Notes: generated by a model not told the origin, from the sequence alone. 64,000 bases of DNA from Variovorax sp. J22G73 (GCF_030317035.1 NZ_JASZYK010000004.1:62001-126000), one strand, 5' to 3'. Numbered from the stretch's first letter, positions 10,596 through 20,544 are shown. Numbers and translations: made by a program.

Positions 10596-13500
10596 GCGGC
10601 GCTTTCAACGGCTTCGGCGAGCGCGCGGCTCATGGCTTCGAACTGGAACTGGCGCGCCAGCACGCGCTGCGTTTCGCTCCAGCCCGCGCATTCGGGCTGC
10701 GCCGCGTCGATGGCGTCGAGCTGGTTCATGATGCCGCGAAAGTAGCCCAGGCTCACCGCTTCTTCCAGCGCGCGCAGGCGTGCCAGCGTAGGCGCCTGCA
10801 ACGTGCGCGGGGCCACCGGCACGGCCTTGGCGGCGGTGTCGGTCCACTGCAGGCCGAGCCGGCGTCCGAGCCAGTCGAGCAGTTCGCTGTGCCTCACCGG
10901 CTTGACGAAGAAATCTTCCGGCGCAATGGCCACGTCGTTGTCCAGCCCCTTGTCGAAGGCATTGGCCGACACGATGGCCACCGCGGCCTCGGTCAGCCCG
11001 AGCTTGCGCGCGCGGCGAATGGTTTCCCAGCCGTCGATGCCCGGCATCGCAAGGTCGACGAACATCGCGTCGGGCCGGTAGCCGGCGGCAATCAGGTCCA
11101 GCGCGTCGTGCCCGCTGGCCGCGCTGCGCAGCTCGAAGCCCAGCGGCGCGAGCACGTGGCCCAGCAGGTCGCGGTCGGCCTCCTCGTTGTCGACCACCAG
11201 CAGGCGGCGGCGCGGGCCTTCGTAGCCGCGCCGCGTGCGCTGGGCCGGCGCCGGCCGCGCGGCGCCGAGCACCGTGTCGTGCACGCGCGGCAAGAACAGC
11301 CGCACGCAGAAGAGCGAGCCCACGCCCGGCGTGCTGCTGACCTTCATCTCGCCGCCCATCAGGTCGGTCAGCATCTTGGCGATGGTCAGGCCGAGCCCCG
11401 CGCCCGGCGCAGCCGACGCGCCCGCCGAATTGCCACGCGCAAAGGGCTCGAAGATGCGTGCTATGTCCTCGGCCGGCATGCCCGGCCCGGTGTCCTCGAT
11501 TTCCACCGACGCGAACTCGCGCGCATACGCCAGCCGCAGCGTGACCTGCCCCGCCGCCGTGAACTTGATCGCGTTGCCCAGCAGGTTGATGAGGATCTGC
11601 AGCACCCGTTTCTCGTCCGCGCGCACCACCTCGGGCAGCGAGCCGGCCGCCTCGAAGCGAAACTGCAGCCCCTTCTCCGCCGCCTGCAGCTCGAACATGT
11701 CGGCCAGCTCGCGCAGCGTGTCGGCGAAGCGCATCGGCTGCGCGTGCAGCGTGAGCTTGCCGGCCTCGATGTGCGCGATGGCCAGCGTGCCCTCGATGAG
11801 CGACAGCAGGTGCTCGCCGCCGCGCTTGATGACGGCCACGGCCTGCTGCCGGTGCGGCGGCACCGAGTGGTCTTCGCCCATGAGCTGCGCGTAGCCCAGG
11901 ATGCTGTTGAGCGGCGTGCGCAGCTCGTGGCTGATGGCGCTGATGTAGCGGCTCTTGGCCTGGTTGGCCTGGTCGGCGGCCTGCTTGGCCTGCTCGGCCG
12001 CGAGCTTGGCGTGCTCCGCGATTTCGCGTGCCTCGTCGGCCGTCTGCTTGGCAGCCTGCAGGGCACGGTCGGTCTCGCGGTGCAGCTCAATCTCGCGCAC
12101 CAGCAGGTGCGTCTGGCGGTTCGATTCTTCTTGCGCCACCTTGCGGCTCTGGTGCGCCAGCACCAGCCACCACGCCACGATGCCCGCGATGACCAGCAGC
12201 GCCATGTACGCCTTCAGGAAGCCCGAGCGCAGCGACAGCTTCTGCACCCCCGCCAGCGCCGCGGCCACGTCGGCTTGCGAGGCCAGCTCCAGCGCGCCCT
12301 CGCCGAAGGCGCGGAGCTCCTGCTGGTAGAGCACGCCGAACACCACCGCCAGCAGCGGCACGATGACCAGCATCAGCAGCAGGAAGTGGCCCAGCCCCGT
12401 GTCCAGGTAGCGCCAGCTGCGCCGGGGCAGCAGCCAGCGCAGCACCGCCGACCACTGCGACGACAGGCTCGCGTGCGGCTTGCACAGGTCGCCGCAGCGC
12501 GCGTCCAGCGTGCAGCACAGCGAGCAGATCGCGCCCTGGTAGGCCGGGCAGTGGGCCATGTCGGGGCCTTCGTACTCGCGCTCGCAGATCACGCAGTGCT
12601 GCACCTTCAGGCGCTGGTAGCTGCCGGTTTCCACCCGCGCCCAGCGCACCGCGCGCGGGCCTTCGGCGGGCGCGAAAGCCACCGCGCCGTGCGCCTCGTC
12701 GGAGCCGCGCGCCAGGTAGTACTTGCCGCCGGTGGCCCAGGCCAGGAGCGGCGAGGCCACCAGCGCCGTGCCCAGCGCGATGAGCGCCGAAAACGCCTGC
12801 GCCAGCGGCCCGAACACCCCCAGGTGCGCCGTGATCGACAGCACCGAGGCCAGCGCCATCGCGCCCACGCCCACCGGGTTGATGTCCCACAGGTGCGCGC
12901 GCTTGAACTCGATGCCCGGCGGCGACAGCCCCAGCGGCTTGTTGATGACCAGGTCGGCCACCACCGCCATCATCCAGGCGATGGCGATGTTGGCGAACAG
13001 GCCCAGCACGTCGCCCAGCGCCTCGAACACGTTCATCTCCATCAGCATGAAGGCGATGAGCGCGTTGAACACCACCCACACCACGCGCCCCGGGTGGCTG
13101 TGCGCCACGCGCGAGAAGAAGTTGCTCCACGCCAGCGAGCCGGCATAGGCGTTGGTCACGTTGATCTTCAGCTGCGAGATCACCACGAACAGCGCCGTGG
13201 CCGCCACCGCCCAGCCGTAGTTGGGAAACACGTATTCGTAGGCCGCCAGGTACATCTGGTTGGGGTCGACCGCGCGGTCGGCCGGCACCATGTGCGTGAG
13301 CGCCAGGTACGCCAGCAGCGCCCCGCCCAGCATCTTGCAGACTCCCAGCACCACCCAGCCCGGCCCGCCGGCCAGCACGCCGGCCCACCAGCGGCGCGCG
13401 GTGCCGGCGGTGCGCGCGGGCATGAAGCGCAGGTAGTCGGCCTGCTCGCCCATCTGCGTGATCAGCGCAATGCCGACCGTCAGGGCTGCGCCAAACAGGT

Positions 13501-14203
13501 GCAGATTGAAACCCTGCGTGCCGGCCCTGACACCGTTGTAGTGCGTAATGCCTGCAAACGCACCAGGATCGCGCACCAGCACATAGCCGAAGGGCACCAC
13601 CAGCATCAGCAGCCACAGCGGCTGCGTCCACAACTGCAGCCGGCTGATGGCCGACACCCCGTGCGTGACCAGCGGAATCACCACCAGCGCGCACACCAGG
13701 TAGCCCCACACCGGCGGAATGCCCAGCGCCAGTTCCAGCGCATAGGCCATCACCGCCGCCTCGAGCGCGAAGAAGATGAAGGTGAAGCTCGCGTAGATCA
13801 GCGAGGTGAGCGTGGAGCCGATGTAGCCGAAGCCGGCGCCGCGCGTCAGCAGGTCCATGTCCACCCCGTAGCGCGCCGCGTACACGCTGATGGGCAGGCC
13901 CGCCAGGAAGATGATGAGCCCCGTTGCCAGGATCGCCCAGAACGCGTTGGCGAAGCCGTACTGCACCAGCAGCGTAGCGCCCACCGCTTCCAAAATCAGG
14001 AACGACGCCGCGCCGAAGGCCGTGTTGGCCACCCGCCATTCGGACCACTTGCGAAAGCGCTGCGGCGTGTAGCGCAGGGCGTAGTCCTCGAGCGTTTCGC
14101 TGGCCACCCAGCTGTTGTAGTCGCGCCGTACCTTGACGATGCGCTGCGGAGCGTCGTCGGGAGGAAGGGGCGGGGCGTCGGTACTCACACCGAAAAGGTG
14201 CAT
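10592..14203 (-). CDS. NCS1-transporter/Cys-rich/histidine-kinase/receiver fusion sensor
   Basis: This 1203-residue inner-membrane protein joins a complete NCS1-type permease (about residues 20-510, twelve hydrophobic segments, the family of uracil, cytosine, allantoin and hydantoin carriers) to a signalling module. Around residues 533-575 lies a Cys/His-rich motif (CVICEREYEG, HCPAY, CSLCC, C-x6-C) that looks metal-binding. Two more membrane helices and a coiled coil of AKQTADEAREIAEHAK type follow. Then come HisKA with the phospho-His in ISHELRTPLNS near 757, a HATPase domain (NLLGNAIKF, DTGPGMP, GAGLGL) and a receiver with Asp in MFVDLAMPG near 1050. The ATG at 14203 has AGGTGG eight bases upstream. 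It diverges from ureA. It probably senses a nitrogenous base or ureide by transport or binding; the ligand is inference. Confidence 0.9.
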   Translation of the reverse strand: MHLFGVSTDAPPLPPDDAPQRIVKVRRDYNSWVASETLEDYALRYTPQRFRKWSEWRVANTAFGAASFLILEAVGATLLVQYGFANAFWAILATGLIIFLAGLPISVYAARYGVDMDLLTRGAGFGYIGSTLTSLIYASFTFIFFALEAAVMAYALELALGIPPVWGYLVCALVVIPLVTHGVSAISRLQLWTQPLWLLMLVVPFGYVLVRDPGAFAGITHYNGVRAGTQGFNLHLFGAALTVGIALITQMGEQADYLRFMPARTAGTARRWWAGVLAGGPGWVVLGVCKMLGGALLAYLALTHMVPADRAVDPNQMYLAAYEYVFPNYGWAVAATALFVVISQLKINVTNAYAGSLAWSNFFSRVAHSHPGRVVWVVFNALIAFMLMEMNVFEALGDVLGLFANIAIAWMMAVVADLVINKPLGLSPPGIEFKRAHLWDINPVGVGAMALASVLSITAHLGVFGPLAQAFSALIALGTALVASPLLAWATGGKYYLARGSDEAHGAVAFAPAEGPRAVRWARVETGSYQRLKVQHCVICEREYEGPDMAHCPAYQGAICSLCCTLDARCGDLCKPHASLSSQWSAVLRWLLPRRSWRYLDTGLGHFLLLMLVIVPLLAVVFGVLYQQELRAFGEGALELASQADVAAALAGVQKLSLRSGFLKAYMALLVIAGIVAWWLVLAHQSRKVAQEESNRQTHLLVREIELHRETDRALQAAKQTADEAREIAEHAKLAAEQAKQAADQANQAKSRYISAISHELRTPLNSILGYAQLMGEDHSVPPHRQQAVAVIKRGGEHLLSLIEGTLAIAHIEAGKLTLHAQPMRFADTLRELADMFELQAAEKGLQFRFEAAGSLPEVVRADEKRVLQILINLLGNAIKFTAAGQVTLRLAYAREFASVEIEDTGPGMPAEDIARIFEPFARGNSAGASAAPGAGLGLTIAKMLTDLMGGEMKVSSTPGVGSLFCVRLFLPRVHDTVLGAARPAPAQRTRRGYEGPRRRLLVVDNEEADRDLLGHVLAPLGFELRSAASGHDALDLIAAGYRPDAMFVDLAMPGIDGWETIRRARKLGLTEAAVAIVSANAFDKGLDNDVAIAPEDFFVKPVRHSELLDWLGRRLGLQWTDTAAKAVPVAPRTLQAPTLARLRALEEAVSLGYFRGIMNQLDAIDAAQPECAGWSETQRVLARQFQFEAMSRALAEAVESAA
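14186..14202. promoter_or_regulatory. NtrC-like binding site
   Basis: The 17-bp sequence has the half-sites CACAC and GTGCA separated by seven bases. It agrees with 12 of 17 positions of the classical enterobacterial NtrC site (TGCAC-N7-GTGCA), and the right half is perfect. Its centre is about 70 bp upstream of the start point predicted from the sigma-54 promoter. It overlaps the start codon of the divergent kinase gene, so binding could also affect that gene. Confidence 0.45.
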
Positions 14204-14236
14204 CTTTCATGCCACCTGTACGGCTTTTGGCGAACA

Positions 14237-14252
14237 GGGCACGACTGTTGCA
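14237..14252 (+). promoter_or_regulatory. Sigma-54 promoter of the urease operon
   Basis: GGGCACG-N4-TTGCA matches the RpoN consensus TGGCACG-N4-TTGCW at all but the first base, and the invariant GG and GC pairs are exactly 10 bp apart (14238-14239 and 14250-14251). Transcription would start near 14263, 45 bp before ureA. This implies control by an enhancer-binding protein such as NtrC, as expected for nitrogen-regulated urease. Confidence 0.75.
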
Positions 14253-14307
14253 AAGAAGCCGTCTTCCCCATAATGGCCGCCTCCTCCAGCCACCCGATGC
14301 CGATCCC

Positions 14308-14610
14308 ATGGAACTGACCCCGCGCGAAAAAGACAAGCTGCTGATCTTCACCGCGGCGTTGCTGGCCGAACGCCGCAAGGCCCGCGGCTTGAAGCTCAAC
14401 TACCCCGAGGCCATCGCGCTGATTTCCGCCGCCGTGATGGAAGGCGCCCGCGACGGCAAGAGCGTGGCCGAGCTCATGAGCGACGGGCGCGCCGTGCTCA
14501 CCCGCGCCGACGTCATGGACGGCATCGCCGAGATGATTCCGGACATCCAGGTCGAAGCCACCTTCCCCGACGGCACCAAGCTCGTGACCGTGCACCAGCC
14601 CATCGTCTGA
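14308..14610 (+). CDS. ureA: Urease subunit gamma UreA
   Basis: UreA is the 100-residue gamma subunit of the nickel urease (UreABC)3, which hydrolyses urea to ammonia and carbamate. The whole family pattern is present: MELTPREKDKLLIF at the N terminus, then RGLKLNYPEAIALI, and VTVHQPIV at the end. The length is exactly typical. ATG 14308 is preferred to upstream frame extensions because family proteins begin with MELTPREKD. It is the first gene of the operon, behind a sigma-54 promoter. The hupE gene follows after 31 bp. Confidence 0.97.
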   Translation: MELTPREKDKLLIFTAALLAERRKARGLKLNYPEAIALISAAVMEGARDGKSVAELMSDGRAVLTRADVMDGIAEMIPDIQVEATFPDGTKLVTVHQPIV

Positions 14611-14641
14611 ACCTCTCCCGACAAGAAGAAAGACCTTTTCC

Positions 14642-15250
14642 ATGCGCTTCGCCAAGTCCCTCCCCCTGCTTGCCACCCTGCTTGCCACCCTGCTGCTGCC
14701 GCTGGCCGCCAGCGCCCACGTCGGTGTCGACGGCGGCATGCACCACGGCTTCAGCACCGGCTTTCTGCACCCGCTGACCGGCGCCGACCACCTGGCCGCC
14801 ATGGTCGCGGTCGGTTTCTGGAGCGCCCTGTCCGCGCGCCGCGCCTGGCCCGACCTGCTCTGGGCGCCGCTGGCCTTCGCCGGCATGCTGCTGGTGGGCG
14901 CGCTGATGGGCCTGGCCGGCGTGCAGCTGCCGGCGGTCGAACCGATGATCGCGGCCTCGCTGCTGGTGCTGGGCCTGCTGGTGGCCACGCGCGTGCACCT
15001 GCCGGCCGGCGTGGCGATGGCGGTGGTGGGCGCCTTCGCGGTGTTCCACGGCGTGGCGCATGGCCACGAGCTGGCGAATGAAGACGGCGCGGCCCGCACG
15101 CTGGCCGGCATGGTCGGCGCGACGGTGCTGCTGCACGGGGCCGGCATCGCGCTGGGCTGGTCGCTGCGTCATGCCAACGCATGGCTGCCGCGCGTGGCGG
15201 GTGCCGCGGTGGTCGGCCTGGGCGCCACGCTGCTCGCGCAAGCGATCTGA
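14642..15250 (+). CDS. HupE/UreJ-family nickel or metal transporter
   Basis: This 202-residue membrane protein has a signal-like first helix and about six further hydrophobic segments. The HupE/UreJ signature HPLTGADHLAAM lies near residue 40 and includes the conserved His and Asp residues thought to bind Ni2+. A second His-rich turn, FHGVAHGHEL, lies near 140. HupE/UreJ proteins supply nickel for hydrogenase or urease. Placement between ureA and ureB is a known arrangement in betaproteobacteria and supports nickel import for urease maturation. It ends eight bases before ureB. Confidence 0.9.
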   Translation: MRFAKSLPLLATLLATLLLPLAASAHVGVDGGMHHGFSTGFLHPLTGADHLAAMVAVGFWSALSARRAWPDLLWAPLAFAGMLLVGALMGLAGVQLPAVEPMIAASLLVLGLLVATRVHLPAGVAMAVVGAFAVFHGVAHGHELANEDGAARTLAGMVGATVLLHGAGIALGWSLRHANAWLPRVAGAAVVGLGATLLAQAI

Positions 15251-15258
15251 GGCCGGCC

Positions 15259-15563
15259 ATGACGCCCGGCGAACTCCTCACCGACGACGGCGAGCACACG
15301 CTCAACCCCGGCCGCCGCACCCTCACGCTGGTGGTGCAGAACACCGCCGACCGCCCCATCCAGGTCGGCTCGCACTACCACTTCGCCGAGACCAACGGCG
15401 CGCTCGGCTTCGACCGCGAGGCCGCGCGCGGCATGCGGCTGAACATCGCCTCGGGCGCCGCCGTGCGCTTCGAGCCGGGGCAGCAGCGCACCGTCGAGCT
15501 GGTCGATTTTTCGGGCGACCGCGTCGTCTACGGCTTTCGCGGCCTCGTTCAAGGAAAGCTCTG

Positions 15564-15564
<1 letters not shown>
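15259..15564 (+). CDS. ureB: Urease subunit beta UreB
   Basis: UreB is the 101-residue beta subunit of urease, a jelly-roll domain holding the catalytic alpha subunit. The family features are MTPGELL at the start, LVVQNTADRPIQVGSHYHFAE in the first half, and VYGFRGLVQGKL at the end. ATG 15259 is the family start; the frame is open further upstream but only through hupE. Its TGA shares one base with the ureC start (TGATG), so the two subunits are translationally coupled. Confidence 0.97.
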
Positions 15565-17306
<1,742 letters not shown>

Positions 17307-17309
17307 ATG

Positions 17310-17714
17310 TCAGGGCTCGCGCGGCGCGAGGTGGTCGCGAATCCATTGCGCAAAGGATGCTTCGTCGATGTCTCCTGCCGCGAGGCCGAGCGTCTTCATC
17401 ACGCAGTCTTCATCGGAGGCAAGAAGCTCGAATCCGTTGAGGGCGAGAAAGGTCTCCATCGCCACGAAGGCGGTTCGCTTGTTGCCATCCACGAACGGGT
17501 GATTGCGCGCAATGCCGAAGGCGTAGCTCGCGGCCAGCGTTGCAGCGTCGGGGGACTCGTACATCGCCCGGTTCTGCGGCCGGCCCATCGCGGAAGCCAG
17601 CATTCCTTCGTCGCGCACGCCGGCCGGTCCGCCGTGCTCGGCGAGCTGTTCTTCATGCACCAGCTGGATCACACGAATGTTCAGCCAGACCCAGTGCTGG
17701 TTGGCAGCGCTCAC
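17310..17714 (-). CDS. Doc-type Fic-domain toxin
   Basis: The 134-residue protein is a "death on curing" (Doc) toxin. Doc enzymes phosphorylate EF-Tu and stop translation. The Fic core is intact: HPFVDGNKRTA near residues 72-82, preceded by an AASYAFGIARN helix. The N-terminal WVWLNIRVIQLVHEEQLAEHGGPAGVRDEG segment is typical of Doc proteins. It starts with GTG at 17714, inside the antitoxin stop (GTGA overlap). It converges on ureC with three bases between stop codons. The pair lies antisense inside the urease operon. Confidence 0.9.
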   Translation of the reverse strand: MSAANQHWVWLNIRVIQLVHEEQLAEHGGPAGVRDEGMLASAMGRPQNRAMYESPDAATLAASYAFGIARNHPFVDGNKRTAFVAMETFLALNGFELLASDEDCVMKTLGLAAGDIDEASFAQWIRDHLAPREP

Positions 17715-17938
17715 TTGGCGAGTTCACGCAGGACGTTGCGCCGCTTTTTCATCACGCGGCGCGCGGCATCCATCTGGCGTTCGAACTCGTCGTCGTATGG
17801 CGTGATCGTCACGCCACCGTTGGCAGCCTGCGTGAGATAGACGGTGTCGCCCTTGCCCACGTTCATGCTCGCCAGAACTTCCTTGGGCAGGATGACGCCG
17901 ACCGAGTTGCCGATCTGGGTCAGTTTGAGGGCGGACAT
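17711..17938 (-). CDS. AbrB/MazE-type antitoxin of the Doc toxin
   Basis: This 75-residue protein has the swapped-hairpin DNA-binding fold of AbrB/SpoVT antitoxins: LKLTQIGNSVGVILPKEVLASMNVGKGDTVYL covers the first 35 residues. A charged C-terminal helix (FERQMDAARRVMKKRRNVLREL) probably wraps the toxin. It precedes and overlaps the Doc gene by four bases, the normal order for a toxin-antitoxin operon. An inverted repeat 23 bp upstream of its start is the likely autoregulatory operator. P1 Doc uses a Phd antitoxin; the AbrB-type partner is an alternative pairing. Confidence 0.9.
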   Translation of the reverse strand: MSALKLTQIGNSVGVILPKEVLASMNVGKGDTVYLTQAANGGVTITPYDDEFERQMDAARRVMKKRRNVLRELAK

Positions 17939-17960
17939 GCGACGCTCCGTTGAACAAAAG

Positions 17961-17978
17961 TTATAACAAGCGTTATAT
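17961..17978. promoter_or_regulatory. Inverted-repeat operator of the toxin-antitoxin operon
   Basis: TTATAAC and GTTATAT face each other across AAGC, giving a near-perfect palindrome (ATAAC/GTTAT arms are exact) in an AT-rich patch. It lies 23 bp upstream of the antitoxin ATG on the minus strand and 32 bp upstream of ureE on the plus strand. An AbrB-type antitoxin or its complex could bind it and might also influence ureE transcription. Confidence 0.55.
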
Positions 17979-18009
17979 TAGCCCGCCTCATTTGGAGCCG
18001 CAAGCCACC

Positions 18010-18630
18010 ATGCTCACCGCCAACAAACTCATGCCCCAGGGCCGCGGTCTCGCGCCCGTGTTGCTCAAGCGCGCCGCCACCATCGAGCTCGACTGGGACG
18101 TCCGCCAGAAAAGCCGCTTCGACGCTACCGATTCGCAGGGTCGACAGATCGGCGTGTTCCTGCCGCGCGGCACCGCGGTGCGGGGTGGCGATGTGCTGGT
18201 GGCGGAAGACGGTTCGCTGGTGCGCGTGATCGCGGCGCCGCAGCCGGTGTTGCGCATCACCCATTGCACGGCCCACGGCACGCCTTTCGACCTGACGCGC
18301 GCGGCCTATCACCTGGGCAACCGGCATGTGCCGATCGAGCTCAAGCCCGACCACCTGAAGATCGAGCCCGACCATGTGCTGGCCGACATGCTGCGTTCGA
18401 TGCACCTGATCGTGGTGGCCGTCGACGAAGCCTTCGAGCCCGAGGGCGGTGCTTATGGATCGCATGGCGGCGGTCATGGCCACGACCACGCGCACGGCCA
18501 CGATCACGGGCACAACCACGATCATTCGCACGGCAGCAGCAAGGGGCCGAAGCCGCTGGTGCTTGCGCCTGAACTGCTCGATGACCATGACCATTCGCAC
18601 GGTCGTGACCATCACGGTCATTCGCACTGA
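18010..18630 (+). CDS. ureE: Urease accessory nickel metallochaperone UreE
   Basis: UreE delivers nickel to the urease activation complex. The 206-residue protein has the N-terminal UreE domain (about 1-75, ending GGDVLVAEDGSLVRV) and the metal-binding domain with HLGNRHVPIEL near 105. A long C-terminal tail holds 18 histidines in HGHDHAHGHDHGHNH-like runs and a second DHDHSHGRDHHGHSH block, so its nickel-storing capacity should be high. ATG 18010 was chosen because MLTANKLMPQGRG is family-like and the upstream 20 codons cross the toxin-antitoxin operator. The 109 bp to ureF hold no gene. Confidence 0.93.
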   Translation: MLTANKLMPQGRGLAPVLLKRAATIELDWDVRQKSRFDATDSQGRQIGVFLPRGTAVRGGDVLVAEDGSLVRVIAAPQPVLRITHCTAHGTPFDLTRAAYHLGNRHVPIELKPDHLKIEPDHVLADMLRSMHLIVVAVDEAFEPEGGAYGSHGGGHGHDHAHGHDHGHNHDHSHGSSKGPKPLVLAPELLDDHDHSHGRDHHGHSH

Positions 18631-18739
18631 AATGAGGCTGGCTGCTTGTGTCGGGCGTGGTTCAGGGCGGTGGTTGATCGCGGTTCGCCAGCGGCGGCCT
18701 GTTCACGCGCCCTGAACAACAACGCCAACGACAAGTGAC

Positions 18740-19414
18740 ATGACCCCAGGCCCCCACAGCCTCCTGCAACTCATCTGGCTCGCCTCCCCCGCCCTGCCGG
18801 TCGGCGGTTTCTCGTACTCCGAAGGCGTCGAGGCCGCAGTCGAGTGGGCGGGCATCGATTCAGAACCGCGCGCCGCCGAATGGCTGGCAGACCAGTTGCA
18901 CCTGGGCTTCGCGCGCGGCGACCTCGCGCTGTTCGCACAGGCCGTCGGCGCCTGGCGCGCCAACGACATGCAGCGCGTGCGCGAACTCAACCAGTGGGTG
19001 ATGAACACGCGCGAATCCGCCGAGTTCTTCCTTCAGACCGAACAGATGGGCCGCTCCTTCGTCGAGTGGCTCAAGCTGCACCACGCGGACACGGCCGAAG
19101 TCTTCGCCGGCCTGCCCGCCACCTACCCCGTGGCCTTCGCCTTCGCGGTGAGCCGCACCGACGCCAGCGTGCACGACGGCTGCCTGGCCTTTGCCTTCGG
19201 CTGGGCCGAGAACATGGTGGCGGCGGCCGTGAAGGCCGTGCCGCTGGGCCAGAGCGCGGGGCAGCGCATCCTGGGGCGGCTGTCGCAGGAAATTCCCGAC
19301 GCCGTGGCCCGCGCCATGGCACTGGGCGACGACGAGCGGCAAGCCTTCGCACCGCTGCTGGCCGTGCTCTCGGCGCGCCATGAAACACAATATTCCCGCC
19401 TCTTCCGAAGCTGA
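18740..19414 (+). CDS. ureF: Urease accessory protein UreF
   Basis: UreF is an all-helical accessory protein that, with UreD and UreG, forms the complex activating apo-urease. The 224-residue length and the patterns LIWLASPALPVGGFSYSEG near the N terminus and GCLAFAFGWAENMVAAAVKAVPLGQ near 155 are typical. It needs UreD as scaffold, but no ureD is present in this window. ureG follows after 18 bp. Confidence 0.95.
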   Translation: MTPGPHSLLQLIWLASPALPVGGFSYSEGVEAAVEWAGIDSEPRAAEWLADQLHLGFARGDLALFAQAVGAWRANDMQRVRELNQWVMNTRESAEFFLQTEQMGRSFVEWLKLHHADTAEVFAGLPATYPVAFAFAVSRTDASVHDGCLAFAFGWAENMVAAAVKAVPLGQSAGQRILGRLSQEIPDAVARAMALGDDERQAFAPLLAVLSARHETQYSRLFRS

Positions 19415-19432
19415 ACCGAACGGACCCCCGAC

Positions 19433-20083
19433 ATGACCTCCGCCCTGCACCACATTCCCCATCGCACCAAGAGACTGCCCCCGCTGCGCGTGGGCATCGG
19501 CGGCCCGGTCGGCTCGGGCAAGACCACGCTGCTCGAAATGCTCTGCAAGGCGATGCGCGACAAGTACGACCTCATCGCCATCACCAACGACATCTACACC
19601 AAGGAAGACCAGCGCCTGTTGACCGTTGCGGGGGCGCTGCCGGCCGAACGCATCATGGGCGTGGAAACGGGCGGCTGCCCGCACACCGCGATCCGCGAAG
19701 ACGCCTCCATCAACCTCGAGGCCATCGACCGCATGCTGGAAGACTTTCCGAACGCCGACATCGTGTTCGTCGAGTCGGGCGGCGACAACCTCGCCGCCAC
19801 CTTCAGCCCCGAGCTGTCGGACCTGACGATCTACGTGATCGACGTGGCCGCGGGCGAGAAAATTCCACGCAAGGGCGGCCCGGGCATCACCAAGAGCGAC
19901 CTCTTCGTGATCAACAAGACCGACCTCGCGCCCTACGTGGGCGCCAACCTCGACGTGATGGAACAGGACACGCAGCGCATGCGCCGCCAGCGCCCCTACG
20001 TGATGACCAACCTGAAGACCCACACGGGCGTGGCCGAGGTGGTGGCGTTCATCGAAGAGCGCGGCATGCTGGCCGCGGGGTGA
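19433..20083 (+). CDS. ureG: Urease accessory GTPase UreG
   Basis: UreG is the SIMIBI-class GTPase that couples GTP hydrolysis to nickel insertion. The P loop GGPVGSGKTTL is at residues 22-32. The metal-binding Cys-Pro-His motif is in ETGGCPHTAIRED near 80. The nucleotide-specificity motif NKTDLAPYVG is near 160. The length of 216 residues is standard. It is the last gene of the operon; paired hairpins follow before a gene on the other strand. Confidence 0.97.
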   Translation: MTSALHHIPHRTKRLPPLRVGIGGPVGSGKTTLLEMLCKAMRDKYDLIAITNDIYTKEDQRLLTVAGALPAERIMGVETGGCPHTAIREDASINLEAIDRMLEDFPNADIVFVESGGDNLAATFSPELSDLTIYVIDVAAGEKIPRKGGPGITKSDLFVINKTDLAPYVGANLDVMEQDTQRMRRQRPYVMTNLKTHTGVAEVVAFIEERGMLAAG

Positions 20084-20089
20084 AACAGC

Positions 20090-20151
20090 GCCTCTGAATG
20101 CAGAGGCCGGCCCGGGTCATTGGCCCGTCGGCTAACCCGGGTGATTTGCTG
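20090..20151. terminator. Stacked hairpins between convergent ureG and DUF3606 gene
   Basis: A 7-bp hairpin (GCCTCTG and CAGAGGC, loop AATG) occupies 20090-20107. It is followed by long arms CCCGGGT and ACCCGGG, with outer GCCGGCC and GGCCGGC. There is no run of T on either strand, so this may be a stabilising 3' structure rather than an intrinsic terminator. It fills the whole space between two converging genes. Confidence 0.4.
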
Positions 20152-20157
20152 GCCGGC

Positions 20158-20337
20158 TCAGGGCAGGCCGAGATAGATGCGCAGGTCGTCCTTCACCGTG
20201 CCCGCCGACGCCACGGCGGTGCGCAGCCGCTCCTCGCTCACGCCGAACCACTGGGTCCAGTAGTCGACCTCCTTGAGATCGGTGACGTCGATCCGTTCAT
20301 CGTCCTGGGGAATGCGGATCTCGGTGTCTTCGCGCAT
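20158..20337 (-). CDS. Small DUF3606-family protein
   Basis: The 59-residue protein matches the DUF3606 pattern: IDVTDLKEVDYWTQWFGVSEERLRTAV followed by a VKDDLRIYL helix. The family consists of small soluble proteins of unknown function, common in proteobacteria. ATG 20337 has GGAGAAG six bases upstream, which decides against the longer in-frame start at 20406. It diverges from the KaiC-like gene across 262 bp. Confidence 0.85.
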   Translation of the reverse strand: MREDTEIRIPQDDERIDVTDLKEVDYWTQWFGVSEERLRTAVASAGTVKDDLRIYLGLP

Positions 20338-20544
20338 CGTCTTCTCCTGAAGAGCTAAGGGTGAGGGGTGTGAGGGTGCGGCCGGGGCCGGAAGGGCAGT
20401 GTCCACGCCCTCCCCCGCCCGCCAGCCGGACGATTCCGACGCGCGGTGCAGGACAACTCCGCCACCCGCCCCTGACGCCCCTGACGCGTCGGCGCACGCC
20501 GCGCCACGCGGCGCCGTCCTGCACGCGCCACGTTGCTTCGATGA

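Noticed and set aside
10589..14317. Open plus-strand frame of 1242 codons opposite the transporter-kinase gene
   Set aside because: The minus strand encodes a clear NCS1-kinase-receiver protein; the antisense product is Arg/His/Gln-rich and has no recognisable motif.
17310..17938. Prophage or plasmid remnant around the Doc pair
   Set aside because: Only the two toxin-antitoxin genes are present; no integrase, attachment repeats or phage genes flank them.
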